From Symbiodinium natans (taxonomy: Eukaryota; Sar; Dinophyceae; Suessiales; Symbiodiniaceae), in the NCBI GenBank assembly GCA_905221605.1, contig CAJNDS010000095.1:1-62000 (forward strand): 62,000 bases of DNA, in the 5' to 3' direction. The notes under the pieces were generated by a model. That model was given only the letters and a program-made list of their open reading frames with translations, made no database searches and was not told where the DNA came from. Below, in pieces: positions 39,931 through 52,893 of the stretch. The translations under genes were made by a program, and so were the position numbers. Numbering within the stretch: position 1 is the first letter of the stretch; each line of letters begins with the position of its first letter.

Positions 39931-41040
39931 CTAAGCCAGCTTATTGCACCGCCCAACCACCCGTGAGGAAGCAGGATTTTAAACATCTGCCCATCCCATT
40001 TGCTTATTGCACCGCCCAACCACACCCCTGCAAGACGCACCTCTAAGCCAAACACGCCCCTCCAAGACCCGCCCAGACGCACCTCTAAAGCCAAACACGC
40101 CGCTCTCCAAGCCAAAACACTTCCCTCCAAGACACACCTCTAAGCCAGCTTATTGCACCGCCCAACCACCCGTGAGGAAGCAGGATTTTAAACATCTGCC
40201 CATCCCATTTGCTTATTGCACCGCCCAACCACACCCCTGCAAGACGCACCTCTAAGCCAAACACCCCCTCCAAGACCCGCCCAGACGCACCTCTAAAGCC
40301 AAACACGCCGCTCTCCAAGCCAAAACACTTCCCTCCAAGACACACCTCTAAGCCAAACACCCAAACCCACCCAAAACCCACCCAAAACCCATCCCAAGCC
40401 CACTCAAACCCACGCAAAACCCACGCAAAACCCACCGAAACCCACCCAAACCCGCCCAAAACCCACCCAAAACCCATCCCAAACCCACTCGAAACCCTGG
40501 CAGGCGTGGCGAACCCACTTCTGCCCATCCCATTTGCTTATTGCACCGCCCAACCACCCGTGAGGAAGCAGGATTTTAAACATCTGCCCATCCCATTTGC
40601 TTATTGCACCGCCCAACCACACCCCTGCAAGACGCACCTCTAAGCCAAACACGCCCCTCCAAGACCCGCCCAGACGCACCTCTAAAGCCAAACACGCCGC
40701 TCTCCAAGCCAAAACACTTCCCTCCAAGACACACCTCTAAGCCAAACACCCAAACCCACCCAAAACCCACCCAAAACCCATCCCAAGCCCACTCAAACCC
40801 ACGCAAAACCCACGCAAAACCCACCGAAACCCACCCAAACCCGCCCAAAACCCACCCAAAACCCATCCCAAACCCACTCGAAACCCTGGCAGGCGTGGCG
40901 AACCCACTTCACCCCCGCATTGGGATTTATAATAATAAACCCAGAGGTGGGTGGTGGGATCCCGTCCGTGTCTGACAATATTATATTACCGGATTCCTGC
41001 AAAGCGTGCTATTTCGGGCTGAACATCTCAATTTACTTAA
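39931..41040 (-). repeat. Repeat block, reverse orientation, with CCCAAAACCCA-rich segments
   Basis: Units contain TTGCACCGCCCAACCAC, AAGACGCACCTCTAAGCC and CCTCCAAGACCCGCCCAGAC, the reverse complement of the main repeat at 6,380 and 41,041. Two segments (about 40,356-40,505 and 40,750-40,885) consist of 11-bp-like words such as CCCACCCAAAA, resembling degenerate telomere-type repeat. The block ends in the GGATCCCGTCCGTGTCTG module (40,911-41,045). Confidence 0.9.
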
Positions 41041-42331
41041 ACCACCCTCTTGGCTTAGAGGTGCGTCTTGCAGGGGTGTGGTTGGGCGGTGCCGTAAGCA
41101 AATGAAATGGGCATGCCCTAAGGCCTGTTTGGGCTTTTCCCCATAGTAGGGCTGTAAGGTCCCAGGTCTGCTTGCTCTGCGAAAAGGTTCTATGGCCCGA
41201 ATCTGGGTTTCAAGTTAAGGCGTGGTTTCTAAAAGCCTTTTGTGTTTCGGAAGGACGGGAGACAACTAGCAAGTGCCCCAGGACGATGAAAGGGGATTCA
41301 GAAAGTTTCCGTAAGGGTTCCTTGGAATTCGTTTTGGGCTATTATTGTACTATTCTCCCCTCGCGCTTTCCAAGGAACGCCCTTCCTACTATGCAGTCTG
41401 GGGCAGGCGCGCCCCAAGACCCGCCCAGACGCACCTCTAAGCCAGGCTCTTGTGAATAAGCAGGATTTGCTTTAGAACCTTTTCGCAGAGCAAGCAGACC
41501 TTGGACCTTACAGCCCTACTATGGGGAAAAGCAAAAACAGGCCAGAGGCATGCCCTAAACAGCCCTCTTATGGGGAAAAGCAAAAACAGGCCTACACCCC
41601 CTGGCTTGCAGCGGCGTGTTTGGCTTAGAGGTGCGTCTGGGCGGGTCTTGGAGGGGCGTGTTTGGCTTAGAGGTGCGTCTTGCAGGGGTGTGGTTGGGCG
41701 GTGCCATAAGCAAAATGGCATGGGCAGAACCTTTTCGCAGAGCAAGCAGACCTTGGACCTTACAGCCCTACTATGGGGAAAAGCAAAAACAGGCCTGCCC
41801 TAAACAGCCCTACTATGGGGAAAAAACAAAACAGGCCTACACCCCCTGGCTTGCAAAGCGGCGTGTTTGGCTTAGAGGTGCGTCTGGACGGGTCTTGGAG
41901 GGGCGTGTTTGGGCCATAGAACCTTTTCGCAGAGCAAGCAGACCTGGGACCTTACAGCCCTACTATGGGGGAAAGCAAAAACAGGCCTGCCCTACACAGC
42001 CCTACTATGGGGAAAAAGCAAAAACAGGCCTACACCCCTGGCTTGCAGAGCGGCGTGTTTGGTCTTGGAGGGGAGTGTTTGGCTTAGAGGTGCAGGGGTG
42101 TGGTTGGGCGGTGCCGTAAGCAAATGAAATGGGCATGCCCTAAGCAGCCCTACTATGGGGAAAAAGCAAAAACAGGCCTACACCCCCTGGCTTGCAGAGC
42201 GGCGTGTTTGGCTTAGAGGTGCGTCTGGGCGGGTCTTGGAGGGGCGTGTTTGGCTTAGAGGTGCGTCTTGCAGGGGTGTGGTTGGGCGGTGCCATAAGCA
42301 AATGGAATGAGCAAGGAAAACAGGCATGGTT

Positions 42332-42389
42332 AAGCTTATCGCCCTTAAGTAAACTGAGATGCTTCAGTTTACTTAAGGGCGATAAGCTT
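42332..42389. repeat. 58-bp perfect hairpin repeat, copy 2
   Basis: It has the same 26-bp arms and GATGCT loop as at 12,627. Confidence 0.95.
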
Positions 42390-43811
42390 CACCCCCGCAT
42401 TGGGATTTATAATAATAAACCCAGAGGTGGGTGGTGGGATCCCGTCCGTGTCTGACAATATTATATTACCGGATTCCTGCAAAGCGTGCTATTTCGGGCT
42501 GAACATCTCAATTTACTTAAACCACCCTCTTGGCTTAGAGGTGCGTCTTGCAGGGGTGTGGTTGGGCGGTGCCGTAAGCAAATGAAATGGGCATGCCCTA
42601 AGGCCTGTTTGGGCTTTTCCCCATAGTAGGGCTGTAAGGTCCCAGGTCTGCTTGCTCTGCGAAAAGGTTCTATGGCCCGAATCTGGGTTTCAAGTTAAGG
42701 CGTGGTTTCTAAAAGCCTTTTGTGTTTCGGAAGGACGGGAGACAACTAGCAAGTGCCCCAGGACGATGAAAGGGGATTCAGAAAGTTTCCGTAAGGGTTC
42801 CTTGGAATTCGTTTTGGGCTATTATTGTACTATTCTCCCCTCGCGCTTTCCAAGGAACGCCCTTCCTACTATGCAGTCTGGGGCAGGCGCGCCCCAAGAC
42901 CCGCCCAGACGCACCTCTAAGCCAGGCTCTTGTGAATAAGCAGGATTTGCTTTAGAACCTTTTCGCAGAGCAAGCAGACCTTGGACCTTACAGCCCTACT
43001 ATGGGGAAAAGCAAAAACAGGCCAGAGGCATGCCCTAAACAGCCCTCTTATGGGGAAAAGCAAAAACAGGCCTACACCCCCTGGCTTGCAGCGGCGTGTT
43101 TGGCTTAGAGGTGCGTCTGGGCGGGTCTTGGAGGGGCGTGTTTGGCTTAGAGGTGCGTCTTGCAGGGGTGTGGTTGGGCGGTGCCATAAGCAAAATGGCA
43201 TGGGCAAAACCTTTTCGCAGAGCAAGCAGACCTTGGACCTTACAGCCCTACTATGGGGAAAAGCAAAAACAGGCCTGCCCTAAACAGCCCTACTATGGGG
43301 AAAAAACAAAACAGGCCTACACCCCCTGGCTTGCAAAGCGGCGTGTTTGGCTTAGAGGTGCGTCTGGACGGGTCTTGGAGGGGCGTGTTTGGGCCATAGA
43401 ACCTTTTCGCAGAGCAAGCAGACCTGGGACCTTACAGCCCTACTATGGGGGAAAGCAAAAACAGGCCTGCCCTACACAGCCCTACTATGGGGAAAAAGCA
43501 AAAACAGGCCTACACCCCTGGCTTGCAGAGCGGCGTGTTTGGTCTTGGAGGGGAGTGTTTGGCTTAGAGGTGCAGGGGTGTGGTTGGGCGGTGCCGTAAG
43601 CAAATGAAATGGGCATGCCCTAAGCAGCCCTACTATGGGGAAAAAGCAAAAACAGGCCTACACCCCCTGGCTTGCAGAGCGGCGTGTTTGGCTTAGAGGT
43701 GCGTCTGGGCGGGTCTTGGAGGGGCGTGTTTGGCTTAGAGGTGCGTCTTGCAGGGGTGTGGTTGGGCGGTGCCATAAGCAAATGGAATGAGCAAGGAAAA
43801 CAGGCATGGTT

Positions 43812-43869
43812 AAGCTTATCGCCCTTAAGTAAACTGAGATGCTTCAGTTTACTTAAGGGCGATAAGCTT
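43812..43869. repeat. 58-bp perfect hairpin repeat, copy 3
   Basis: It is identical to the copy at 12,627. Confidence 0.95.
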
Positions 43870-45529
43870 CACCCCCGCATTGGGATTTATAATAATAAAC
43901 CCAGAGGTGGGTGGTGGGATCCCGTCCGTGTCTGACAATATTATATTACCGGATTCCTGCAAAGCGTGCTATTTCGGGCTGAACATCTCAATTTACTTAA
44001 ACCACCCTCTTGGCTTAGAGGTCTTGCAGGGGTGTGGTTGGGCGGTGCCGTAAGCAAATGAAATGGGCATGCCCTAAGGCCTGTTTGGGCTTTTCCCCAT
44101 AGTAGGGCTGTAAGGTCCCAGGTCTGCTTGCTCTGCGAAAAGGTTCTATGGCCCGAATCTGGGTTTCAAGTTAAGGCGTGGTTTCTAAAAGCCTTTTGTG
44201 TTTCGGAAGGACGGGAGACAACTAGCAAGTGCCCCAGGACGATGAAAGGGGATTCAGAAAGTTTCCGTAAGGGTTCCTTGGAATTCGTTTTGGGCTATTA
44301 TTGTACTATTCTCCCACCGCGCTTTCCAAGGAACGCCCTTCCTACTATGCAGTCTGGGGCAGGCGCGCCCCAAGACCCGCCCAGACGCACCTCTAAGCCA
44401 GGCTCTTGTGAATAAGCAGGATTTGCTTTAGAACCTTTTCGCAGAGCAAGCAGACCTGGGACCTTGCCGCGCTACTATGGGGATGGCTCAGAGGCATGCC
44501 CTAAACAGCCCTATTATGGGGAAAAGCAAAAACAGGCCTACACCCCCTGGCTTGCAGCGGCGTGTTTGGCTTAGAGGTGCGTCTGGGCGGGTCTTGGAGG
44601 GGCGTGTTTGGCTTAGAGGTGCGTCTTGCAGGGGTGTGGTTGGGCGGTGCCATAAGCAAAATGGCATGGGCAGAACCTTTTCGCAGAGCAAGCAGACCTT
44701 GGACCTTACAGCCCTACTATGGGGAAAAGCAAAAACAGGCCAGAGGCATGCCCTAAACAGCCCTCTTATGGGGAAAAGCAAAAACAGGCCTACACCCCCT
44801 GGCTTGCAGCGGCGTGTTTGGCTTAGAGGTGCGTCTGGGCGGGTCTTGGAGGGGCGTGTTTGGCTTAGAGGTGCGTCTTGCAGGGGTGTGGTTGGGCGGT
44901 GCCATAAGCAAAATGGCATGGGCAGAACCTTTTCGCAGAGCAAGCAGACCTTGGACCTTACAGCCCTACTATGGGGAAAAGCAAAAACAGGCCTGCCCTA
45001 AACAGCCCTACTATGGGGAAAAAACAAAACAGGCCTACACCCCCTGGCTTGCAAAGCGGCGTGTTTGGCTTAGAGGTGCGTCTGGACGGGTCTTGGAGGG
45101 GCGTGTTTGGGCCATAGAACCTTTTCGCAGAGCAAGCAGACCTGGGACCTTACAGCCCTACTATGGGGGAAAGCAAAAACAGGCCTGCCCTACACAGCCC
45201 TACTATGGGGAAAAAGCAAAAACAGGCCTACACCCCTGGCTTGCAGAGCGGCGTGTTTGGTCTTGGAGGGGAGTGTTTGGCTTAGAGGTGCAGGGGTGTG
45301 GTTGGGCGGTGCCGTAAGCAAATGAAATGGGCATGCCCTAAGCAGCCCTACTATGGGGAAAAAGCAAAAACAGGCCTACACCCCCTGGCTTGCAGAGCGG
45401 CGTGTTTGGCTTAGAGGTGCGTCTGGGCGGGTCTTGGAGGGGCGTGTTTGGCTTAGAGGTGCGTCTTGCAGGGGTGTGGTTGGGCGGTGCCATAAGCAAA
45501 TGGAATGAGCAAGGAAAACAGGCATGGTT

Positions 45530-45587
45530 AAGCTTATCGCCCTTAAGTAAACTGAGATGCTTCAGTTTACTTAAGGGCGATAAGCTT
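45530..45587. repeat. 58-bp perfect hairpin repeat, copy 4
   Basis: It is identical to the copy at 12,627. Confidence 0.95.
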
Positions 45588-47251
45588 CACCCCCGCATTG
45601 GGATTTATAATAATAAACCCAGAGGTGGGTGGTGGGATCCCGTCCGTGTCTGACAATATTATATTACCGGATTCCTGCAAAGCGTGCTATTTCGGGCTGA
45701 ACATCTCAATTTACTTAAACCACCCTCTTGGCTTAGAGGTGCGTCTTGCAGGGGTGTGGTTGGGCGGTGCCGTAAGCAAATGAAATGGGCATGCCCTAAG
45801 GCCTGTTTGGGCTTTTCCCCATAGTAGGGCTGTAAGGTCCCAGGTCTGCTTGCTCTGCGAAAAGGTTCTATGGCCCGAATCTGGGTTTCAAGTTAAGGCG
45901 TGGTTTCTAAAAGCCTTTTGTGTTTCGGAAGGACGGGAGACAACTAGCAAGTGCCCCAGGACGATGAAAGGGGATTCAGAAAGTTTCCGTAAGGGTTCCT
46001 TGGAATTCGTTTTGGGCTATTATTGTACTATTCTCCCACCGCGCTTTCCAAGGAACGCCCTTCCTACTATGCAGTCTGGGGCAGGCGCGCCCCAAGACCC
46101 GCCCAGACGCACCTCTAAGCCAGGCTCTTGTGAATAAGCAGGATTTGCTTTAGAACCTTTTCGCAGAGCAAGCAGACCTGGGACCTTGCCGCGCTACTAT
46201 GGGGATGGCTCAGAGGCATGCCCTAAACAGCCCTATTATGGGGAAAAGCAAAAACAGGCCTACACCCCCTGGCTTGCAGCGGCGTGTTTGGCTTAGAGGT
46301 GCGTCTGGGCGGGTCTTGGAGGGGCGTGTTTGGCTTAGAGGTGCGTCTTGCAGGGGTGTGGTTGGGCGGTGCCATAAGCAAAATGGCATGGGCAGAACCT
46401 TTTCGCAGAGCAAGCAGACCTTGGACCTTACAGCCCTACTATGGGGAAAAGCAAAAACAGGCCAGAGGCATGCCCTAAACAGCCCTCTTATGGGGAAAAG
46501 CAAAAACAGGCCTACACCCCCTGGCTTGCAGCGGCGTGTTTGGCTTAGAGGTGCGTCTGGGCGGGTCTTGGAGGGGCGTGTTTGGCTTAGAGGTGCGTCT
46601 TGCAGGGGTGTGGTTGGGCGGTGCCATAAGCAAAATGGCATGGGCAGAACCTTTTCGCAGAGCAAGCAGACCTTGGACCTTACAGCCCTACTATGGGGAA
46701 AAGCAAAAACAGGCCTGCCCTAAACAGCCCTACTATGGGGAAAAAACAAAACAGGCCTACACCCCCTGGCTTGCAAAGCGGCGTGTTTGGCTTAGAGGTG
46801 CGTCTGGACGGGTCTTGGAGGGGCGTGTTTGGGCCATAGAACCTTTTCGCAGAGCAAGCAGACCTGGGACCTTACAGCCCTACTATGGGGGAAAGCAAAA
46901 ACAGGCCTGCCCTACACAGCCCTACTATGGGGAAAAAGCAAAAACAGGCCTACACCCCTGGCTTGCAGAGCGGCGTGTTTGGTCTTGGAGGGGAGTGTTT
47001 GGCTTAGAGGTGCAGGGGTGTGGTTGGGCGGTGCCGTAAGCAAATGAAATGGGCATGCCCTAAGCAGCCCTACTATGGGGAAAAAGCAAAAACAGGCCTA
47101 CACCCCCTGGCTTGCAGAGCGGCGTGTTTGGCTTAGAGGTGCGTCTGGGCGGGTCTTGGAGGGGCGTGTTTGGCTTAGAGGTGCGTCTTGCAGGGGTGTG
47201 GTTGGGCGGTGCCATAAGCAAATGGAATGAGCAAGGAAAACAGGCATGGTT

Positions 47252-47309
47252 AAGCTTATCGCCCTTAAGTAAACTGAGATGCTTCAGTTTACTTAAGGGC
47301 GATAAGCTT
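47252..47309. repeat. 58-bp perfect hairpin repeat, copy 5
   Basis: It is identical to the copy at 12,627. Confidence 0.95.
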
Positions 47310-48973
47310 CACCCCCGCATTGGGATTTATAATAATAAACCCAGAGGTGGGTGGTGGGATCCCGTCCGTGTCTGACAATATTATATTACCGGATTCCTGC
47401 AAAGCGTGCTATTTCGGGCTGAACATCTCAATTTACTTAAACCACCCTCTTGGCTTAGAGGTGCGTCTTGCAGGGGTGTGGTTGGGCGGTGCCGTAAGCA
47501 AATGAAATGGGCATGCCCTAAGGCCTGTTTGGGCTTTTCCCCATAGTAGGGCTGTAAGGTCCCAGGTCTGCTTGCTCTGCGAAAAGGTTCTATGGCCCGA
47601 ATCTGGGTTTCAAGTTAAGGCGTGGTTTCTAAAAGCCTTTTGTGTTTCGGAAGGACGGGAGACAACTAGCAAGTGCCCCAGGACGATGAAAGGGGATTCA
47701 GAAAGTTTCCGTAAGGGTTCCTTGGAATTCGTTTTGGGCTATTATTGTACTATTCTCCCACCGCGCTTTCCAAGGAACGCCCTTCCTACTATGCAGTCTG
47801 GGGCAGGCGCGCCCCAAGACCCGCCCAGACGCACCTCTAAGCCAGGCTCTTGTGAATAAGCAGGATTTGCTTTAGAACCTTTTCGCAGAGCAAGCAGACC
47901 TGGGACCTTGCCGCGCTACTATGGGGATGGCTCAGAGGCATGCCCTAAACAGCCCTATTATGGGGAAAAGCAAAAACAGGCCTACACCCCCTGGCTTGCA
48001 GCGGCGTGTTTGGCTTAGAGGTGCGTCTGGGCGGGTCTTGGAGGGGCGTGTTTGGCTTAGAGGTGCGTCTTGCAGGGGTGTGGTTGGGCGGTGCCATAAG
48101 CAAAATGGCATGGGCAGAACCTTTTCGCAGAGCAAGCAGACCTTGGACCTTACAGCCCTACTATGGGGAAAAGCAAAAACAGGCCAGAGGCATGCCCTAA
48201 ACAGCCCTCTTATGGGGAAAAGCAAAAACAGGCCTACACCCCCTGGCTTGCAGCGGCGTGTTTGGCTTAGAGGTGCGTCTGGGCGGGTCTTGGAGGGGCG
48301 TGTTTGGCTTAGAGGTGCGTCTTGCAGGGGTGTGGTTGGGCGGTGCCATAAGCAAAATGGCATGGGCAGAACCTTTTCGCAGAGCAAGCAGACCTTGGAC
48401 CTTACAGCCCTACTATGGGGAAAAGCAAAAACAGGCCTGCCCTAAACAGCCCTACTATGGGGAAAAAACAAAACAGGCCTACACCCCCTGGCTTGCAAAG
48501 CGGCGTGTTTGGCTTAGAGGTGCGTCTGGACGGGTCTTGGAGGGGCGTGTTTGGGCCATAGAACCTTTTCGCAGAGCAAGCAGACCTGGGACCTTACAGC
48601 CCTACTATGGGGGAAAGCAAAAACAGGCCTGCCCTACACAGCCCTACTATGGGGAAAAAGCAAAAACAGGCCTACACCCCTGGCTTGCAGAGCGGCGTGT
48701 TTGGTCTTGGAGGGGAGTGTTTGGCTTAGAGGTGCAGGGGTGTGGTTGGGCGGTGCCGTAAGCAAATGAAATGGGCATGCCCTAAGCAGCCCTACTATGG
48801 GGAAAAAGCAAAAACAGGCCTACACCCCCTGGCTTGCAGAGCGGCGTGTTTGGCTTAGAGGTGCGTCTGGGCGGGTCTTGGAGGGGCGTGTTTGGCTTAG
48901 AGGTGCGTCTTGCAGGGGTGTGGTTGGGCGGTGCCATAAGCAAATGGAATGAGCAAGGAAAACAGGCATGGTC

Positions 48974-49031
48974 AAGCTTATCGCCCTTAAGTAAACTGAG
49001 ATGCTTCAGTTTACTTAAGGGCGATAAGCTT
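48974..49031. repeat. 58-bp perfect hairpin repeat, copy 6
   Basis: The hairpin is identical to the others; one base just outside the left arm differs (C for T). Confidence 0.95.
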
Positions 49032-49170
49032 CACCCCCGCATTGGGATTTATAATAATAAACCCAGAGGTGGGTGGTGGGATCCCGTCCGTGTCTGACAA
49101 TATTATATTACCGGATTCCTGCAAAGCGTGCTATTTCGGGCTGAACATCTCAATTTACTTAAACCACCCT

Positions 49171-51180
49171 CTTAAACACGCCGCTCTCCAAGCCAAAACA
49201 CTTCCCTCCAAGACACACCTCTAAGCCAAACACCCAAACCCACCCAAAACCCACCCAAAACCCATCCCAAGCCCACTCAAACCCACGCAAAACCCACGCA
49301 AAACCCACCGAAACCCACCCAAACCCGCCCAAAACCCACCCAAAACCCATCCCAAACCCACTCGAAACCCTGGCAGGCGTGGCGAACCCACTTCACCCCC
49401 GCATTGGGATTTATAATAATAAACCCAGAGGTGGGTGGTGGGATCCCGTCCGTGTCTGACAATATTATATTACCGGATTCCTGCAAAGCGTGCTATTTCG
49501 GGCTGAACATCTCAATTTACTTAAACCACCCTCTTATCGGCTCTTGTGAGGAAGCAGGATTTTAAACATCTGCCCATCCCATTTGCTTATTGCACCGCCC
49601 AACCACCCGTGAGGAAGCAGGATTTTAAACATCTGCCCATCCCATTTGCTTATTGCACCGCCCAACCACACCCCTGCAAGACGCACCTCTAAGCCAAACA
49701 CGCCCCTCCAAGACCCGCCCAGACGCACCTCTAAAGCCAAACACGCCGCTCTCCAAGCCAAAACACTTCCCTCCAAGACACACCTCTAAGCCAAACACCC
49801 AAACCCACCCAAAACCCACCCAAAACCCATCCCAAGCCCACTCAAACCCACGCAAAACCCACGCAAAACCCACCGAAACCCACCCAAACCCGCCCAAAAC
49901 CCACCCAAAACCCATCCCAAACCCACTCGAAACCCTGGCAGGCGTGGCGAACCCACTTCACCCCCGCATTGGGATTTATAATAATAAACCCAGAGGTGGG
50001 TGGTGGGATCCCGTCCGTGTCTGACAATATTATATTACCGGATTCCTGCAAAGCGTGCTATTTCGGGCTGAACATCTCAATTTACTTAAACCACCCTCTT
50101 ATCGGCTCTTGTGAGGAAGCAGGATTTTAAACATCTGCCCATCCCATTTGCTTATTGCACCGCCCAACCACCCGTGAGGAAGCAGGATTTTAAACATCTG
50201 CCCATCCCATTTGCTTATTGCACCGCCCAACCACACCCCTGCAAGACGCACCTCTAAGCCAAACACGCCCCTCCAAGACCCGCCCAGACGCACCTCTAAA
50301 GCCAAACACGCCGCTCTCCAAGCCAAAACACTTGCCCATCCCATTTGCTTATTGCACCGCCCAACCACCCGTGAGGAAGCAGGATTTTAAACATCTGCCC
50401 ATCCCATTTGCTTATTGCACCGCCCAACCACACCCCTGCAAGACGCACCTCTAAGCCAAACACGCCCCTCCAAGACCCGCCCAGACGCACCTCTAAAGCC
50501 AAACACGCCGCTCTCCAAGCCAAAACACTTCCCTCCAAGACACACCTCTAAGCCAAACACCCAAACCCACCCAAAACCCACCCAAAACCCATCCCAAGCC
50601 CACTCAAACCCACGCAAAACCCACGCAAAACCCACCGAAACCCACCCAAACCCGCCCAAAACCCACCCAAAACCCATCCCAAACCCACTCGAAACCCTAG
50701 CAGGCGTGGCGAACCCACTTCACCCCCGCATTGGGATTTATAATAATAAACCCAGAGGTGGGTGGTGGGATCCCGTCCGTGTCTGACAATATTATATTAC
50801 CGGATTCCTGCAAAGCGTGCTATTTCGGGCTGAACATCTCAATTTACTTAAACCACCCTCTTATCGGCTCTTGTGAGGAAGCAGGATTTTAAACATCTGC
50901 CCATCCCATTTGCTTATTGCACCGCCCAACCACCCGTGAGGAAGCAGGATTTTAAACATCTGCCCATCCCATTTGCTTATTGCACCGCCCAACCACACCC
51001 CTGCAAGACGCACCTCTAAGCCACAAACCCACGCAAAACCCACGCAAAACCCACCGAAACCCACCCAAACCCGCCCAAAACCCACCCAAAACCCATCCCA
51101 AACCCACTCGAAACCCTGGCAGGCGTGGCGAACCCACTTCACCCCCGCATTGGGATTTATAATAATAAACCCAGAGGTGA
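49171..51180 (-). repeat. Repeat block, reverse orientation
   Basis: This has the same composition as 39,931-41,040. Four CCCACCCAAAA-rich segments (about 49,230-49,375, 49,798-49,935, 50,560-50,695 and 51,023-51,110) alternate with TTGCACCGCCCAACCAC units and with the GGATCCCGTCCGTGTCTG module (49,032, 49,393, 49,960, 50,720). Confidence 0.9.
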
Positions 51181-52289
51181 GCCACTCGCCTTGCATGCAA
51201 ACTTTCCGCGGCTGCTGAGTCAATAGCCAGAGCAAATGCTGTCAGAAGACAAAACCACCCAGCCTCAAATTGGCTCAGAATCAAGTCCAAGGCGTCTTGC
51301 AAGAAATCGCCTGAGTGGGACCATCCCGGCACAGGTAAGTGCAGGAATGGTTGGGCGCAAGTTGGAAGCGTCAAGTCTCCTTCTTTGGATTGTAGTGAAG
51401 CATGTGGTGAACAGTCGAAGCAACAGAAGTGAAAGTTGTCGTCGCAACATCCTGGCATCGTCCAACCACAGCAGCATCTACAGGTAGCGACGGCATCTAC
51501 AGCAAGCGGTGCTCAATGCATCTCACCGTCAGAATAGCCTGCACGAGAGCGGTCAGAGTGCTCGCATAGACTGGCGAACATGTGCGCTGAGACGGACATG
51601 CTGACCAACTCTTGCTTGAACACGTCCTGCGTTGATGGCGACCTCATCGGGAAAGGTGCAGCCGAGCGGCAATTGTGAAAGACCAAGCCGATTCACGCCA
51701 TGTCAAGCACATGACGGTACCTCCACTCCGAAACGTGGAAAGGTTCCGTTGCACCGCTGACAAAAGCCCTGAAGCCCCAATACCCTGAACAGTTGAGCCC
51801 CTGACCCTAAACCCTTAAGCCCGAAAGCCCTCATATCAAGTAACCTTCATACTTAGTAACCTCTTGAAGCCCTAAAAGAACCGTTAACATAACCAAACCC
51901 TCTAAAAACCTTTTTTAAGGAACCTTTGAGCCCCGAAAATCGAAGAGAGGAAGCGGGCCGTGCCTTCGTGCCTCCTCGTTGAGCTGCCCTTTACTTGCCC
52001 TCTTGAGAAGATACGAAGGATTTATTTTTAATTTTCGCACCCTTGAACCTTGCTGTTCTTTAGTTTCATGCTTTAAAACCAAACGGTAAATGTTTTTGGA
52101 CTTTAAAACAGACATGTACTTTCAAGATAAGAGAAGGAATTTATTCTAAATTCCATCTTGCTTTTCTTTGGATTGAAGCAGAAAAAAGTATTCGAATCCG
52201 GCGAAGTGAGACTAAGATATCTTTTCCTTCACGAGGAGAGAGAGCGAGGGGAACGTATTCTAAATTCTACTTCCCTTCCAGTCATGTTT
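51181..52289. other. Single-copy stretch, no gene recognised
   Basis: This is not repeated in the window. A sequence CAG|GTAAGTG near 51,330 matches a 5' splice-site consensus, but the flanking frames show no recognisable protein. Short CCTAAA-like words occur near 51,800. The last 300 bp are AT-rich. No gene is supported. Confidence 0.4.
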
Positions 52290-52893
52290 TCTCTCTCTAG
52301 GGGGGGTGTTCCGGTTCTCCACTCTGTGGTGGCTACAGGCCCAGTTATGAGAGATGCATGAGAATCATGCATTTCGAGAGGCTGTCGATTCTGGGGCCTA
52401 CGGCCCGGAGCTCGAGCGATCGCAGGGGCTCTAGAATGCTTGCAAAACGGGATTTCGCGGTGCTTCGAGGCTGCATGCCAAACGACTTTCGAGCTGACTG
52501 CCAGGCGCCTTCGAGCTGACTGCCGAGCGCTTTCAAGCTGACTGCCGAGCACTTTCGAGCTGACTGCCAAACAGCCTCGAAGGCCTCCGCTACGCCTTGC
52601 CAGCGCTCCGAAGCTCCGCTCCCCCTCACACGCGCGCTAGCGCGCGAAGCGCGCAAAGGCCCCCCAGCGGCTCGCGAGCCGACAGCTCCGAAGCCCGCCG
52701 CGCGCGATGCATCTGCTCTCGAGTCACCGCGCGGCTGTTTTGCAAGCACTTTAGAGCCCCTCCGATTGCGAGCTCTGCGGCGTCAAGGCGACAGAATCGA
52801 CAGCCTCTTGAAATGCATAATTCTCATGCATCTCTCGTAACCGGGCCTGTAGCCACCACAGTGGAGAACCGGAACACCCCCCCTAGAGAGAGA
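52290..52893. mobile_element. 604-bp foldback element with long terminal inverted repeats
   Basis: The ends are inverted over about 165 bp with moderate divergence: TCTCTCTCTAGGGGGGGTGT at the left and its complement ending at 52,893. Inside the arms, TCCGGTTCTCCAC, ATGCATGAGAAT and GAGGCTGTCGATTCTG recur in both orientations. The centre holds a tandem of about 28 bp based on GAGCTGACTGCC and a GCGCGCTAGCGCGCG-rich part. It has no ORF of note and no clear target duplication. Its right end coincides with the start of the segmental duplication. Confidence 0.7.

Larger units (their letters stand above)
41041..49170 (+). repeat. Higher-order repeat array with 1.48- and 1.72-kb periods
   Basis: This is the same repeat family as at 6,380-12,610. 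The word GCCCGAATCTGGGTTTC recurs with spacings of about 1,480, 1,476, 1,722 and 1,722 bp. The longer unit contains one additional 250-bp sub-block. Each unit ends with the 58-bp hairpin and the GGATCCCGTCCGTGTCTG module. Copies are almost identical. No gene is supported. Confidence 0.9.

Noticed and set aside
36928-40046. Very long open frames (up to 1,021 codons) in three forward frames
   Set aside because: They are translations of the 53-bp satellite, present in all frames, with no domain and a composition fixed by the repeat unit.
41172-49350. Repeated 95-174 codon frames, including one with a conserved Cys pattern
   Set aside because: Identity between copies reflects recent array amplification. 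There is no sign of a protein family.
51300-51480. Possible exon ending at CAG|GTAAGTG
   Set aside because: A single splice-site match without a recognisable protein or matching acceptor is not enough.
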